A stretch of 36,679 bases of DNA, from NCBI GenBank assembly GCA_016793925.1, contig JAEULH010000031.1:1-36679 (forward strand), given 5' to 3'. This document shows, in pieces, positions 25,074-32,855 of the stretch. This DNA comes from Rhodospirillales bacterium. Its GTDB lineage: Bacteria; Pseudomonadota; Alphaproteobacteria; Rhodospirillales; Defluviicoccaceae. The notes under the pieces are model-generated. The model saw only the letters and a list, made by a program, of their open reading frames with translations. It was not told where the DNA came from and did no database searches. The first letter of the stretch is position 1; each line of letters opens with the position of its first letter. The position numbers and the translations under genes are program-made.

Positions 25074-25621
25074 CGTTCATGTCCTCGGTTGGGTGTCGGA
25101 TCGGCTCCGATCTAACCCGCTCCCACCTCCGAACCTATTGACACATTTGTGACCAGAGCGCTGGCGCGCTCCCGGGCGATCATAGTGGCCTGTGGCCTGG
25201 GCCCCATTCCGCCGCGCTTGCATATGCCGGTGAGAGAACGGGTTCCCCCTCTCTTCCCCCGCCTCGGCCAATTGCTATGCGTCCGCAGACGGACCCCCAT
25301 TGGATCCCGCGCGAAGCCGATCCGTCAGTCGCCGCCGACGGTACGCCTTGGCCGTTTCTCGATCAGTCCGGGGCCGATCAGGCCGATTCCGGAGATGATG
25401 CCTTGGATAATCCGCGTCGGGTCGAGATCGGGAAACGCCACCGATCGGCCGCCCCGGGGCCGGTCGGACACACCCGCCGCCGCGCCTTCGCCCGCGGGAG
25501 GCAGGTTGCATTTTACCGCTGGCAACCTCCGCGGACAGCCGCTAAGGATGTGGCCCCTCGCGTCGGGTCGCTGAAAGAGCTGCCCGGTTCGGCGGGTAAC
25601 GTTCCAAGGGAGGGGATTATC
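25074..25621. other. Intergenic region upstream of the binding-protein gene
   Basis: These 548 nt lie between the divergent pyruvate kinase and binding-protein genes and must hold both promoters. A TTGACA stands at 25138-25143 (plus strand) beside a short CACATTTGTG symmetry, but no -10 follows at normal spacing. About 25328-25444 on the minus strand encodes an MgtC-like peptide, listed separately. The plus-strand frame open from 25277 has no protein-like content before the signal peptide at 25622. Confidence 0.45.
25328..25444 (-). pseudogene. Possible remnant of an MgtC/SapB-family gene
   Basis: The minus-strand translation here includes LDPTRIIQGIISGIGLIGPG, which closely parallels the conserved MgtC/SapB segment (DPTRVIQGIVTGIGFLGAG). 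The match covers only about 30 residues. It is preceded and followed by unrelated Arg/Gly/Pro-rich sequence and a stop at 25325-25327, and the rest of the membrane protein (about 150-230 residues) is absent. If the match is real, this is a decayed gene fragment in the intergenic region; chance similarity cannot be excluded. Confidence 0.45.
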
Positions 25622-26908
25622 ATGAAGCACAGAAAGCGGCTCACCGCCGCGTTTGCCGCGGCTGCCCTGTTGCTGCCGCTTGCGGCGAGCGGCGTTTCGG
25701 CCGCGGATCAGATCCCGGTCGGTCAGCTCGTCGCGCAGACTGGGGCTACCGCGCCCGTCGCCAAGGTTTATGGCCAGGGCATCGTCGATGCATTCACTTT
25801 CATTAACCAGAATGGCGGCATCAACGGAAAGAAGATCAATCTTCAGACCGTCGATTACGGCTACGATCCGAGCAAGGCGATCAGCACCTACAAAAGCTGG
25901 AAGGACAGCCTGAAGCCGGTCGCGATCCAGGGCTGGGGCACAGCCGACACCGAGGCGCTTATCGACCTGACCACCAAGGACAAGGTGGTGTTCATGTCCG
26001 GCTCGTCCTCGGGCCATCTGACCGATCCGACCGGGCGCTCGCCGTGGACCAGCACGCCGGCGCCGTTCAACTTTTTCTACGGGCCGTCGTACTCCGACGG
26101 CTGCCGGGCGCTCGTGCAATTCGCCGCCGAAGAATGGCGGAGCACAGGCACGGCTCAGCGCGGCTCAACCTTCCTCGGCGACCTCAATCGGCCGAAGTTC
26201 GCCTATCTCGGCGACAACCATCCCTATCCGAATTCGCCGAAAGCGGCATGTACCGAATACGCCCGCGATCTCGGCTTCGAGATCGTGCCGCCGATCCGCT
26301 ACTCGCTCAGCCCTGGCGATTATTCCGCTCAGTGTCAGACGCTGAAACAGGTGGGCGCGAATTTCGCCTTCCTCGCCAACACGGCGGAATCCAACGTCCA
26401 GCTGCTCAAGGACTGCGCCAAGCTCGGCGTCGCCACACAGTTCATGACCAACATCTACGGCTGGGACGAAGGCGCCGGGCAACAGGCCGGCGACGCGGGC
26501 AACGGCCTGATTTGGGTCGTCAGCGTCGCCCGCTGGGGCGATGACGTACCGGGAATGAAGACCGTCCGCGAGGTGTCGCAGGTTTCGGACTCGAGCGGCG
26601 ACGAGAAGCGGTCCGTCCACTACATTCGCGGCGTCTGCTCGGCCTTCCTGATGCGCGACGCAATGCAGACGGCCGCTGAAAAAGGCGGCGTAACCGGTGA
26701 GAACATCAAGGCCGCGTTCGAGCAGATGCGCGACCACGTCCCCGCCGGGCTGGAAGGCGTCTGCCTGCCGACCACGTGGACCCCGACCGATCATCGCGGC
26801 ACCACGACGGTGATGTTGTACCGCAACGACTACAACTTCGGCACGGTCACCCAGACCCGTGTCTACACCACCACCATCCCGCTGCGCCCGGACTGGCTCG
26901 GCTGGTAG
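25622..26908 (+). CDS. LivK-type ABC transporter substrate-binding protein
   Basis: A 428-residue periplasmic protein with a signal peptide (about 1-28; MKHRKRLTAAFAAAALLLPL, then ASGVSAAD). It belongs to the type I periplasmic binding proteins of the branched-chain amino acid/amide/urea group. The start of the mature domain is IPVGQLVAQTGATAPVAKVYGQGIVDAFTFIN in family position, followed by GGINGKKINLQTVDYGYDPSKA. It is longer than LivK (about 370 residues) and closer to UrtA-type proteins in size. No permease or ATPase genes are nearby. The next gene, 88 nt downstream, encodes a SatP-type transporter. The ATG at 25622 follows GGGAGGGG. The ligand is unknown; a short-chain acid or amide is possible from the context. 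Confidence 0.85.
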   Translation: MKHRKRLTAAFAAAALLLPLAASGVSAADQIPVGQLVAQTGATAPVAKVYGQGIVDAFTFINQNGGINGKKINLQTVDYGYDPSKAISTYKSWKDSLKPVAIQGWGTADTEALIDLTTKDKVVFMSGSSSGHLTDPTGRSPWTSTPAPFNFFYGPSYSDGCRALVQFAAEEWRSTGTAQRGSTFLGDLNRPKFAYLGDNHPYPNSPKAACTEYARDLGFEIVPPIRYSLSPGDYSAQCQTLKQVGANFAFLANTAESNVQLLKDCAKLGVATQFMTNIYGWDEGAGQQAGDAGNGLIWVVSVARWGDDVPGMKTVREVSQVSDSSGDEKRSVHYIRGVCSAFLMRDAMQTAAEKGGVTGENIKAAFEQMRDHVPAGLEGVCLPTTWTPTDHRGTTTVMLYRNDYNFGTVTQTRVYTTTIPLRPDWLGW

Positions 26909-26996
26909 GACTGATCGAGGTCAATAAAGGCCGGCATGGAAGGCGTCGCGAACCGTGGCGCCGGCGCCCGCCGCGTGGAGAGAAGGTAGGTTAGAG

Positions 26997-27635
26997 ATGA
27001 GTAACGTCAAAACAGCGACCGCGATGTCGCCCGCACCCGCACAAGCGGCAGTACCGCAGACGCTGGCGATCGTCGACACGACGGCCAATCCGGCGCCGCT
27101 CGGGCTGTTGTGCTTCGGCCTGACGACGACGATGTTGAGTATGCACAACGCCGGCCTGTTCGGCCTCGATGCCATGATCCTGGCGATGGCCGTGTTCTAC
27201 GGCGGCATCGCCCAGGTCTTCGCCGGGGTGTTCGAATGGCGCAAGAATAACACGTTCGCCTCGACAGCCTTCATCAGCTACGGCTTTTTCTGGCTGACCC
27301 TGGCCGGCATCATTACGTTTCCCAAACTCGGCCTTGCCGAGCGGCCGAGCGAGGTTGCAATGGCGAGCTACCTCGGCATTTGGGGCCTGTTGTCTTTCGT
27401 GATGTTCATCGGCACGTTCCGCCTCAACAGGGCGCTGCAGGTGGTGTTCTTCCTGCTCGTCGTCGCCTTCGCGCTTCTCTCCATCGGCGATCTCATCGGC
27501 AGCCCGACGCTGAAGACAATGGCCGGCTGGGAGGGCATCGTGCTCGGCCTCAGCGCCATCTACACCGGCCTTGCCCAGGTCATCAACGAGGTGTACGGCC
27601 GGGTTCTGATGCCTCTCGGCCCGGTCAAAAAGTAA
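26997..27635 (+). CDS. Acetate/succinate uptake transporter, GPR1/FUN34/SatP family
   Basis: A 212-residue inner-membrane protein with six predicted helices. The family signature NPAPLGLLCFGLTTTML (about 31-47) is present, followed by AVFYGGIAQVFAGVFEWRKNNTF (about 65-87). E. coli SatP (YaaH, 188 residues) takes up acetate and succinate with protons. The N-terminus has about 25 extra Ala/Pro/Thr-rich residues. The ATG at 26997 follows AAGGTAGG. It is the last gene of a two-gene unit with the LivK-type protein and is followed by a strong terminator. Confidence 0.9.
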   Translation: MSNVKTATAMSPAPAQAAVPQTLAIVDTTANPAPLGLLCFGLTTTMLSMHNAGLFGLDAMILAMAVFYGGIAQVFAGVFEWRKNNTFASTAFISYGFFWLTLAGIITFPKLGLAERPSEVAMASYLGIWGLLSFVMFIGTFRLNRALQVVFFLLVVAFALLSIGDLIGSPTLKTMAGWEGIVLGLSAIYTGLAQVINEVYGRVLMPLGPVKK

Positions 27636-27663
27636 GCCACGCTTCTTCTTGCTTCACGGCCCG

Positions 27664-27697
27664 GGACGGGCGCCCTGGGGGCGCCCGTCCTTTTTTA
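27664..27697 (+). terminator. Rho-independent terminator after the SatP-type gene
   Basis: A perfect 12-bp stem GGACGGGCGCCC / GGGCGCCCGTCC with a 3-nt loop (TGG) is followed at once by TTTTTT (27691-27696). It lies 28 nt after the stop at 27635 and ends the binding-protein/SatP unit. On the opposite strand there is no T-tract, so it is one-directional. Confidence 0.93.
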
Positions 27698-27712
27698 TTG
27701 CCGCGCGCCCGC

Positions 27713-28594
27713 CTACTTCGCAGCGGTGCAGGCTTCGGGCGCCCGCCTGCCGGGCGGCCCCGCGAAGGCGCAGTCGTCGAGGTAGTCGACGAAGCGCTTG
27801 CGAACCGCGCCATCCTGCAGCGCCTGAATATGGCTGGCGCCGGGAATCAGCCACAGCGCCTTCGGCGGCATGGCCGCGACGTAAAGATCCTGCGCATGGC
27901 TCGGCGCGACGATGCGATCCGCCGCGCCGTGGATGATCAGGACCGGGATCGGCGAAATCTCGCCGATGTCATCTTCGGGGTGATAGTCGTCGTTGATCGT
28001 GTACGACAGCGGGATCTGCAACGCCCAGGTCGGCCAGAACTCGGCCAGCTTTTCCTGCGCGATCCGGCGATAGCTTGAGAACGCGCCCTCGACGATTAGG
28101 GCCCGCATTTTATCGCGCCCGGGCCATCGGGCCAGCGCAGAGATGGCGATACTTCCGCCGATGCTTTGGCCGAACACGGCGACGCGGTTCGGATCGACCC
28201 CGTCGAGCGTAAAGACGGTGTCGAACGCGGCCATGGTGTCGAGGTGCAAGCCCTCGAGCGTCGGCTCCCCCTCGGAGGTCCCGAACCCCCGGTAGTCGAA
28301 CAGAAACACGTTGAAGCCGGCGCCGGGCAACCAGGCGACGCTGGCGATGTGCGTGCTGATGTTCTCGGCGTTGCCGTGGACGAAGACGATCGTGCCGCGC
28401 GCCGGGCCGGAGGCCGGAAGAAACCAGCCGGTCAGCCGGGTTCCGTCGGCCGCCTCGAAGGAGACGTCGCGGTAGTTCAAGCCGATAACGTCGGGCGTGA
28501 TCACGTGGTCGTAGGTCGGATAGAACAGGAGGCTGGTGCAGCCGGTCACGGCGGCACAAAGAAGCAGAAATGCGATCGGCAGCAGGCGGCGCAT
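27713..28594 (-). CDS. Alpha/beta-hydrolase lipoprotein
   Basis: A 293-residue lipoprotein: signal peptide MRRLLPIAFLLLCAAVTGC with lipobox VTGC and lipidated Cys19, then a serine hydrolase of the alpha/beta fold (FrsA/YqkD-like). The catalytic triad is Ser144 in GQSIGG, Asp226 in HGAADRIV and His255 in GASHIQAL; an oxyanion motif FVHGNAEN (about 71-78) is present. It probably acts on an ester or acyl substrate in the periplasm. Its ATG at 28594 shares one base with the TGA of the Lnb/DUF4105 gene (TGATG), so translation is coupled. Upstream in-frame ATGs (28606, 28624) would lengthen the signal peptide and overlap the previous gene. Confidence 0.88.
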   Translation of the reverse strand: MRRLLPIAFLLLCAAVTGCTSLLFYPTYDHVITPDVIGLNYRDVSFEAADGTRLTGWFLPASGPARGTIVFVHGNAENISTHIASVAWLPGAGFNVFLFDYRGFGTSEGEPTLEGLHLDTMAAFDTVFTLDGVDPNRVAVFGQSIGGSIAISALARWPGRDKMRALIVEGAFSSYRRIAQEKLAEFWPTWALQIPLSYTINDDYHPEDDIGEISPIPVLIIHGAADRIVAPSHAQDLYVAAMPPKALWLIPGASHIQALQDGAVRKRFVDYLDDCAFAGPPGRRAPEACTAAK

Positions 28595-30561
28595 CAGAAG
28601 TACCATTGCAAGCTTGACATCCATTCGGCGAACGCGTCGCCGCCATCATTGCGAAGGCCGCCGTCGAGGCGCAACGACAGGTTCCGGCCGAGCCGGAATC
28701 CCTGACTGAGCTGGACGCCGTAGCGATCGCCGATCCGGTCGCTGCCGGCAACGGCCTGCCAGCGTCCTTCCAGTCGTGTTGTCCACCACGGGGTGATCGG
28801 CCACGACAACCCGAGTTCCGGCCCCAGTCCGGCGATGCGGTCCTCCGGCCAGTCGCGATCGGCAAAGAGGCTGCCGCCGAGCAAGGCCGAGACGATGGCT
28901 CCGTCGCCCAGCGACCATGTTCCGCCCACGCCGCCTTCGACGACGCCGACCAGCCAGCCGGCGTCGCTCGCCTCCTCGCGAAACCGCTCCACCCCGACCT
29001 TGGCCCGCCAGGAAATGGGTTGAAAGAAGTCGTCGCGCACCGCCATCGACTTGATGCCGGCCGCGGTGAAATCTTCCAGCCGCGGCAACGGGTCGTCGAA
29101 GTAAGAGCGGGCGCGAACGCCGAGGATCTCGATTTCGGCGCCGGGCGGATATCCGGCCGGCGGATCGACAAGGTCGTGGTAGGCCGGGCGCAGGCCCAGT
29201 TCGACGAACGGGTTGGATCCCGTCATGCCGACGCTCAAATTCAGCCGCACGGATTCATGGCCCTCGTCGGGCCGCACCGCCGGGGGCTCGACCCTGCGCG
29301 GGTCGGGCCCCGACAGATCCGAAAGCGCCGCGCGCGCCTGCAGCAGCCGCAGCGAGCGCGGGGCGACAACGTCGCGGCCCTCCTCGCCGGTGTTGAGGCG
29401 ATACTGCAGCAGGCTTTGCGCAAGCTCGAGGATCCTGGCCTGGTCCTCCGGCCGCAGATCGGCCATGGCCGGCGATTGCGGCTCAAGCCGGCCGTCGGCA
29501 AGGGCAAGGGCGAGCTGCCGGTCGCTCGCGGACATGTGGTCGCGCAGGTTCTTGATCTGGGTCATGCCCGACGGGCGGTACACCACGCGCTTGAGCAGAC
29601 CCTGGTCGCGCAGGATCGAGCGCACCGTGTCGACGGGGATGGCGTACAGCCAGAGACCGCGCTTGAGGTCGAGATCCGGCCGAGCGGTATTGATCAACGA
29701 CAGAAGCAGATACGAGCAGTTCGTGCTGAGGAAATAGTAGTCGACATACTGATCGCGGAGCTCCCAGAGACTCTGCAGCATTCTTCTGATCTGGTCGGGC
29801 GTCAGGTTGAGCTGGTATTCCCAGATATCCCGATTCTCGATATCGCTGTATTGGCTGACTTTCTCGTAATAGGGCATGACCGAGAAATAGCCGCGGTAGC
29901 CCCCGGCCAGGCCCTTGACGGCGAATAAGGCGCCGCCGTCCGGTCCGGTGTCGGCGGCGAAATTGATGGCAAAGGAGAGCAGCCGGGTCTGGTCGCTCTG
30001 GCCGGGCGGGTCGATGCGCAGCAGGGTGTGCCCGAACATCGACGAGGGGTTGTTGAGGTAGGCCGAGGGATAGGCGAGCGTAATCTGGGCAGGGTCGAGG
30101 GTCCGGTACCAGGCCTCGAACGCCGGGCAGGGGCGCTCAGGGAGGCGGGCCGAATCGAACTGGAGTTCGTCCCTCAGCCAGTGATAGCGGGCGATTCGCA
30201 GGCACTGGGCCGAGTCATCGGGGCCGCCGGCCGGCATCGGTTCAAAAAAACTGGTGAGCGTCGCCTCGAGTTCGGCCTGCGGATCCGTCTTCCCGTCGGG
30301 CGAAGCGAAGAACGAGCGGCTGTCGATCACGCTCGAGACCCCGCCGGCGAGGCGCGGCTCATAATGAAGCAGGGCTCGCCATTCGCGGCGATCGGCGAGA
30401 TTCGCGTCGCGGGCACGTGCAATCAGCTCATCGAGGTAGGCGTCATGGATGGCGCCGGCCGAGCCGTCCTCCCGCGCGCTCGCGGTCATGCGCCAGGGAC
30501 CGACAACGGCCAGGGCGAAGAGGATCGCGGCGAATGCAGAGGAAGGACGCAGGCGCAGCAT
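28594..30561 (-). CDS. Lnb-like DUF4105 periplasmic domain with C-terminal beta-barrel-like region
   Basis: A 655-residue exported protein. The signal peptide (about 1-30; hydrophobic AFAAILFALAVVGPW) is followed by a domain of the DUF4105/Lnb N-terminal family (about 90-320), with NNPSSMFGHTLLRI (His178) and STNCSYLLLSL (Cys282), a His/Cys pair like that of NlpC/P60-type transferases. The Bacteroidetes Lnb proteins of this group are reported lipoprotein N-acyltransferases, from memory. The last about 200 residues show alternating beta-strands, Gly/Arg-rich turns and a C-terminal aromatic residue (SLQWYF), as in outer-membrane barrels. I chose ATG 30561 because the signal peptide starts there; a TTG at 30597 is possible. 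It is translationally coupled to the hydrolase and 138 nt downstream of the DUF3015 gene. Confidence 0.83.
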   Translation of the reverse strand: MLRLRPSSAFAAILFALAVVGPWRMTASAREDGSAGAIHDAYLDELIARARDANLADRREWRALLHYEPRLAGGVSSVIDSRSFFASPDGKTDPQAELEATLTSFFEPMPAGGPDDSAQCLRIARYHWLRDELQFDSARLPERPCPAFEAWYRTLDPAQITLAYPSAYLNNPSSMFGHTLLRIDPPGQSDQTRLLSFAINFAADTGPDGGALFAVKGLAGGYRGYFSVMPYYEKVSQYSDIENRDIWEYQLNLTPDQIRRMLQSLWELRDQYVDYYFLSTNCSYLLLSLINTARPDLDLKRGLWLYAIPVDTVRSILRDQGLLKRVVYRPSGMTQIKNLRDHMSASDRQLALALADGRLEPQSPAMADLRPEDQARILELAQSLLQYRLNTGEEGRDVVAPRSLRLLQARAALSDLSGPDPRRVEPPAVRPDEGHESVRLNLSVGMTGSNPFVELGLRPAYHDLVDPPAGYPPGAEIEILGVRARSYFDDPLPRLEDFTAAGIKSMAVRDDFFQPISWRAKVGVERFREEASDAGWLVGVVEGGVGGTWSLGDGAIVSALLGGSLFADRDWPEDRIAGLGPELGLSWPITPWWTTRLEGRWQAVAGSDRIGDRYGVQLSQGFRLGRNLSLRLDGGLRNDGGDAFAEWMSSLQWYF

Positions 30562-30699
30562 CCGCCGACCATGGCCTGAGAACGATCCGGAAGGCAAGAG
30601 AAGCGGTCGGCCCGATCGCCGATGCGCCCCCGGCGCGGCCGATGCGCGACCCTCTGCCGGACCAGCCCTTGGGGCCGGCCCGGCTTGCGAGGGATGAGG

Positions 30700-31203
30700 C
30701 TAGGAAAGAGTGTAGCGCTTGAGCGTCGGATCCTCGGAGAGGACCGTGTTCAACGAGGCGGCGACATCCGCGGCCGTTACCGAGTCGGACGGGACGATCC
30801 GCGAGAAGTTGCGCTGCGTCGCGCTGAAGAAGGCGCCCTGATCGCCCTTTTCGATCCCGATCAGGTCCGCGACCGAGGCCAGGGTCTCGCCTTGCCCGAC
30901 GGACATGTCCTGGACCAGTCGATCCATGTTGGGCCCGATGAATTGCGCGAGTTGATCCGGCCGGTAGACGCGACCGCCGCGGGCGCAACCCGAGGTACCC
31001 GACGTGATGCCAAAGGTCTGGGTGCCGAAAGTACCGTTGGTGGTGGCGGCAAGAATCTGCCCGCCTTGGCCGGACTGACCCTCCCACACGATCGTCCCAA
31101 GGCCGCAGCCGACATTGTTGGGGTCCCTCTCGGCGGCGTTGGCGGCGGCCGTCGCCGTTGTGAAGACTGCTGCAACCGCGGCCGCATATACGAGCTTATG
31201 CAT
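30700..31203 (-). CDS. DUF3015 family exported protein
   Basis: A 167-residue periplasmic protein of unknown function. The signal peptide is about 1-23 (AAAVAAVFTTATAAANA). The mature part carries the DUF3015 core: VGCGLGTIVWEGQSG (about 31-45) and LAATTNGTFGTQTFGITSG (about 51-69), with Cys33 and Cys73 possibly disulfide-linked. The ATG at 31203 follows a strong GGGAGGGAG, and a promoter with a perfect TTGACA lies upstream. It is the first gene of a run with Lnb/DUF4105 and the hydrolase lipoprotein; I recall DUF3015 and DUF4105 genes lying together in other proteobacteria too. Confidence 0.87.
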   Translation of the reverse strand: MHKLVYAAAVAAVFTTATAAANAAERDPNNVGCGLGTIVWEGQSGQGGQILAATTNGTFGTQTFGITSGTSGCARGGRVYRPDQLAQFIGPNMDRLVQDMSVGQGETLASVADLIGIEKGDQGAFFSATQRNFSRIVPSDSVTAADVAASLNTVLSEDPTLKRYTLS

Positions 31204-31266
31204 CTTCTCCCTCCCAACTCGTTAAACGCATGGCAACTGAGAACAAATCTCGATCCGCGGCAGGAG

Positions 31267-31294
31267 GTTATGTCTCGCTCCTCGCGCTTGTCAA
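31267..31294 (-). promoter_or_regulatory. Sigma70-type promoter for the DUF3015 gene
   Basis: On the minus strand a perfect TTGACA (31289-31294) is separated by 16 nt from CATAAC (31267-31272), which keeps 4 of 6 consensus bases. The start codon at 31203 lies about 60 nt downstream. This is the best -35/-10 pair I see in the window. Confidence 0.55.
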
Positions 31295-31321
31295 GTTGAC
31301 GTGATGAGAGCCTGCTCAATG

Positions 31322-31927
31322 TTAAGGCCATGTGGCTGCGGCAATCTCTTCGCCGTGACGCCAGCGCACGATGGCGTCGGCTGCGTCGCGGCCGAGCCGG
31401 CGCGCCATATCCTCCATGGACAAAGGCAGCCAGTGGCCGCTCAACCCGCCCGGGCCGAACTCGTCGGCCGCAATGGTAAAGGCGGCGCGCACCTCGCCCT
31501 CGCGGCGGCGAAGCTCGAAGGCGCCGGCGAGCTCAGGCCGACCGATCCCGCTGCCGATAGCAAAGCGCCAGGCATCGCTGCCGCGATCCGCCTGCGTGAT
31601 GCTTCCCGCGAGCAGCAACGTCGATCCATCCGTTGCATAAGTGTCGCGGTCGTAGATGACGCTGAATGCGTCGGCGCGGATGAGCCGGTCGATCAGAGCC
31701 TCGCGCAGGAGACGGGCCCAACGTTGGGCATCCGGGTCGCCGGCGGCCACCTCGCCGACGACGAGGACCGTCGCCTGCGCCGGCGGCGACTTCACCAGCG
31801 TCGGGGTCAGCGTCGACGTCGGCTCGAGGATCGGGGCGCAGCCCGCAAGCCGGGACGCAGCCGCAACGACTGCGAACACGAGCAGAGACGTCCGCGTCAG
31901 GCCGCCGAAGCGGCGAAACTTTGCCAC
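31322..31927 (-). CDS. DUF4410-like lipoprotein
   Basis: A 201-residue lipoprotein with a basic N-terminus and hydrophobic core (SLLVFAVVAAASRLAGC, lipobox LAGC, Cys30). The rest resembles DUF4410 proteins: ATVLVVGEVAAGD, ALIDRLIRADAFSVIYD, LLLAGSITQADRGSDAWRFAIGSGIGRPE (split here across two strands), then an ELRRREGEVRAAF strand and a C-terminal helix. The function of the family is unknown. The start is GTG 31927, with AGGTGGA at good spacing; the longer frame to 32299 is the antisense of the DUF6134 gene. A TATAAT stands on the minus strand at 31971-31976, but no clear -35 accompanies it. Confidence 0.72.
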   Translation of the reverse strand: MAKFRRFGGLTRTSLLVFAVVAAASRLAGCAPILEPTSTLTPTLVKSPPAQATVLVVGEVAAGDPDAQRWARLLREALIDRLIRADAFSVIYDRDTYATDGSTLLLAGSITQADRGSDAWRFAIGSGIGRPELAGAFELRRREGEVRAAFTIAADEFGPGGLSGHWLPLSMEDMARRLGRDAADAIVRWRHGEEIAAATWP

Positions 31928-31970
31928 AGCAAATCCACCTGTATTTGACCCTTTTGGGGTGAATTTGCAG

Positions 31971-31976
31971 ATTATA
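31971..31976 (-). promoter_or_regulatory. Candidate -10 element for the DUF4410-like gene
   Basis: A perfect TATAAT reads on the minus strand about 45 nt before the GTG start at 31927, in a locally AT-rich gap of about 200 nt. No hexamer near TTGACA stands 16-18 nt upstream, so this is only a candidate. Confidence 0.35.
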
Positions 31977-32135
31977 CCATCTCTTCTCGGGCCGCCACTG
32001 CCGCGGTCGATCCGAACAAGGGGCCGAACGGGGCCTCGGCCTAATCCCGAAAGGGTTGACCGCTGAGGAGAGGGAGATGTTCGGGCCGACGCTCCGCGCA
32101 CGCACTTCGCGCCGGCCAATAGACGCCGCCGGCCG

Positions 32136-32855
32136 TCAGGCTCGCAGCCGATACTCGATATCGGTGTTCTTCTTTCGGAACCGCGCCCCGACCCAGCGTC
32201 CGCCATCGTCGTAGGCGATGTCGCCGTCCAGGACGCTGGAGATTTGGTAGCGGGTGACGGGACGCGGTTTGCCATCGACCGGCCATGTCGTGCGTTCACG
32301 GCTGTGAACGACCTGCTTCTCGAGCGTGCCTTTTTGCGGATCGAGAACCACGGTCTGCGCCATGATCCGCTGGGTCCAAAAGCTGCCGACCATTATGCCG
32401 GCGGGCGCGACGACGACGCCCTGGCGGCCCTTGACCTCGAACCCGTCCTTCGTCGCCCGGCCAGAGACCTTCTCGCTTCGCTCGTCGCTCACCGTCGTGC
32501 TGGCGAAGGCAGACAGGCGGTCGCGCCGCCAGGTTTCGACACCGCTGTGGCGGTAGGTGTAAAGCGACAGGCCGAGGACACGGACCTCGATATCGACCTC
32601 GCTTCGGACGACGAACGCGTCGGGCGAACCGTCGATGGTCACTTCGTGACTGCCGATGGTTCGATCGAGACCGTACACGTCGAAGACCAGTCGGCGCTGC
32701 GGGACGCTCGCGAGGAGCGACGGCTGCGCGGCCCAGGCCGGGTTGAGGGCAAGCGCGACCCCTCCCCCTGCCAGGCGGCCGAATGTGCGACGGTTGAGGA
32801 TCAGGGACGGCGGCAAGGGCGGCTGGCGACCGGGACCGTTGCGTGCTTCACACAA
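32136..32855 (-). CDS. DUF6134 family exported protein
   Basis: A protein of up to 239 residues. Near residue 22 it has NRRTFGRLAGGGVALAL, a Tat-like or Sec signal peptide ending in AWAA. The mature part is beta-strand-rich and resembles DUF6134: LVFDVYGLDRTIGSHEVTIDG, VRSEVDIEVRVLGLSLYTYRH, GVETWRRDRLSAFASTT. These may form a lipocalin-like sheet. The start is unclear: TTG 32855 opens the frame, and a CTG just before the NRRTF segment is an alternative. The 5' end overlaps the tail of the DUF4142-type remnant in another frame. The function is unknown. Confidence 0.7.
   Translation of the reverse strand: MCEARNGPGRQPPLPPSLILNRRTFGRLAGGGVALALNPAWAAQPSLLASVPQRRLVFDVYGLDRTIGSHEVTIDGSPDAFVVRSEVDIEVRVLGLSLYTYRHSGVETWRRDRLSAFASTTVSDERSEKVSGRATKDGFEVKGRQGVVVAPAGIMVGSFWTQRIMAQTVVLDPQKGTLEKQVVHSRERTTWPVDGKPRPVTRYQISSVLDGDIAYDDGGRWVGARFRKKNTDIEYRLRA

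Noticed and set aside
25277..25621. N-terminal extension of the LivK-type protein
   Set aside because: The signal peptide and the GGGAGGGG ribosome site place the start at 25622.
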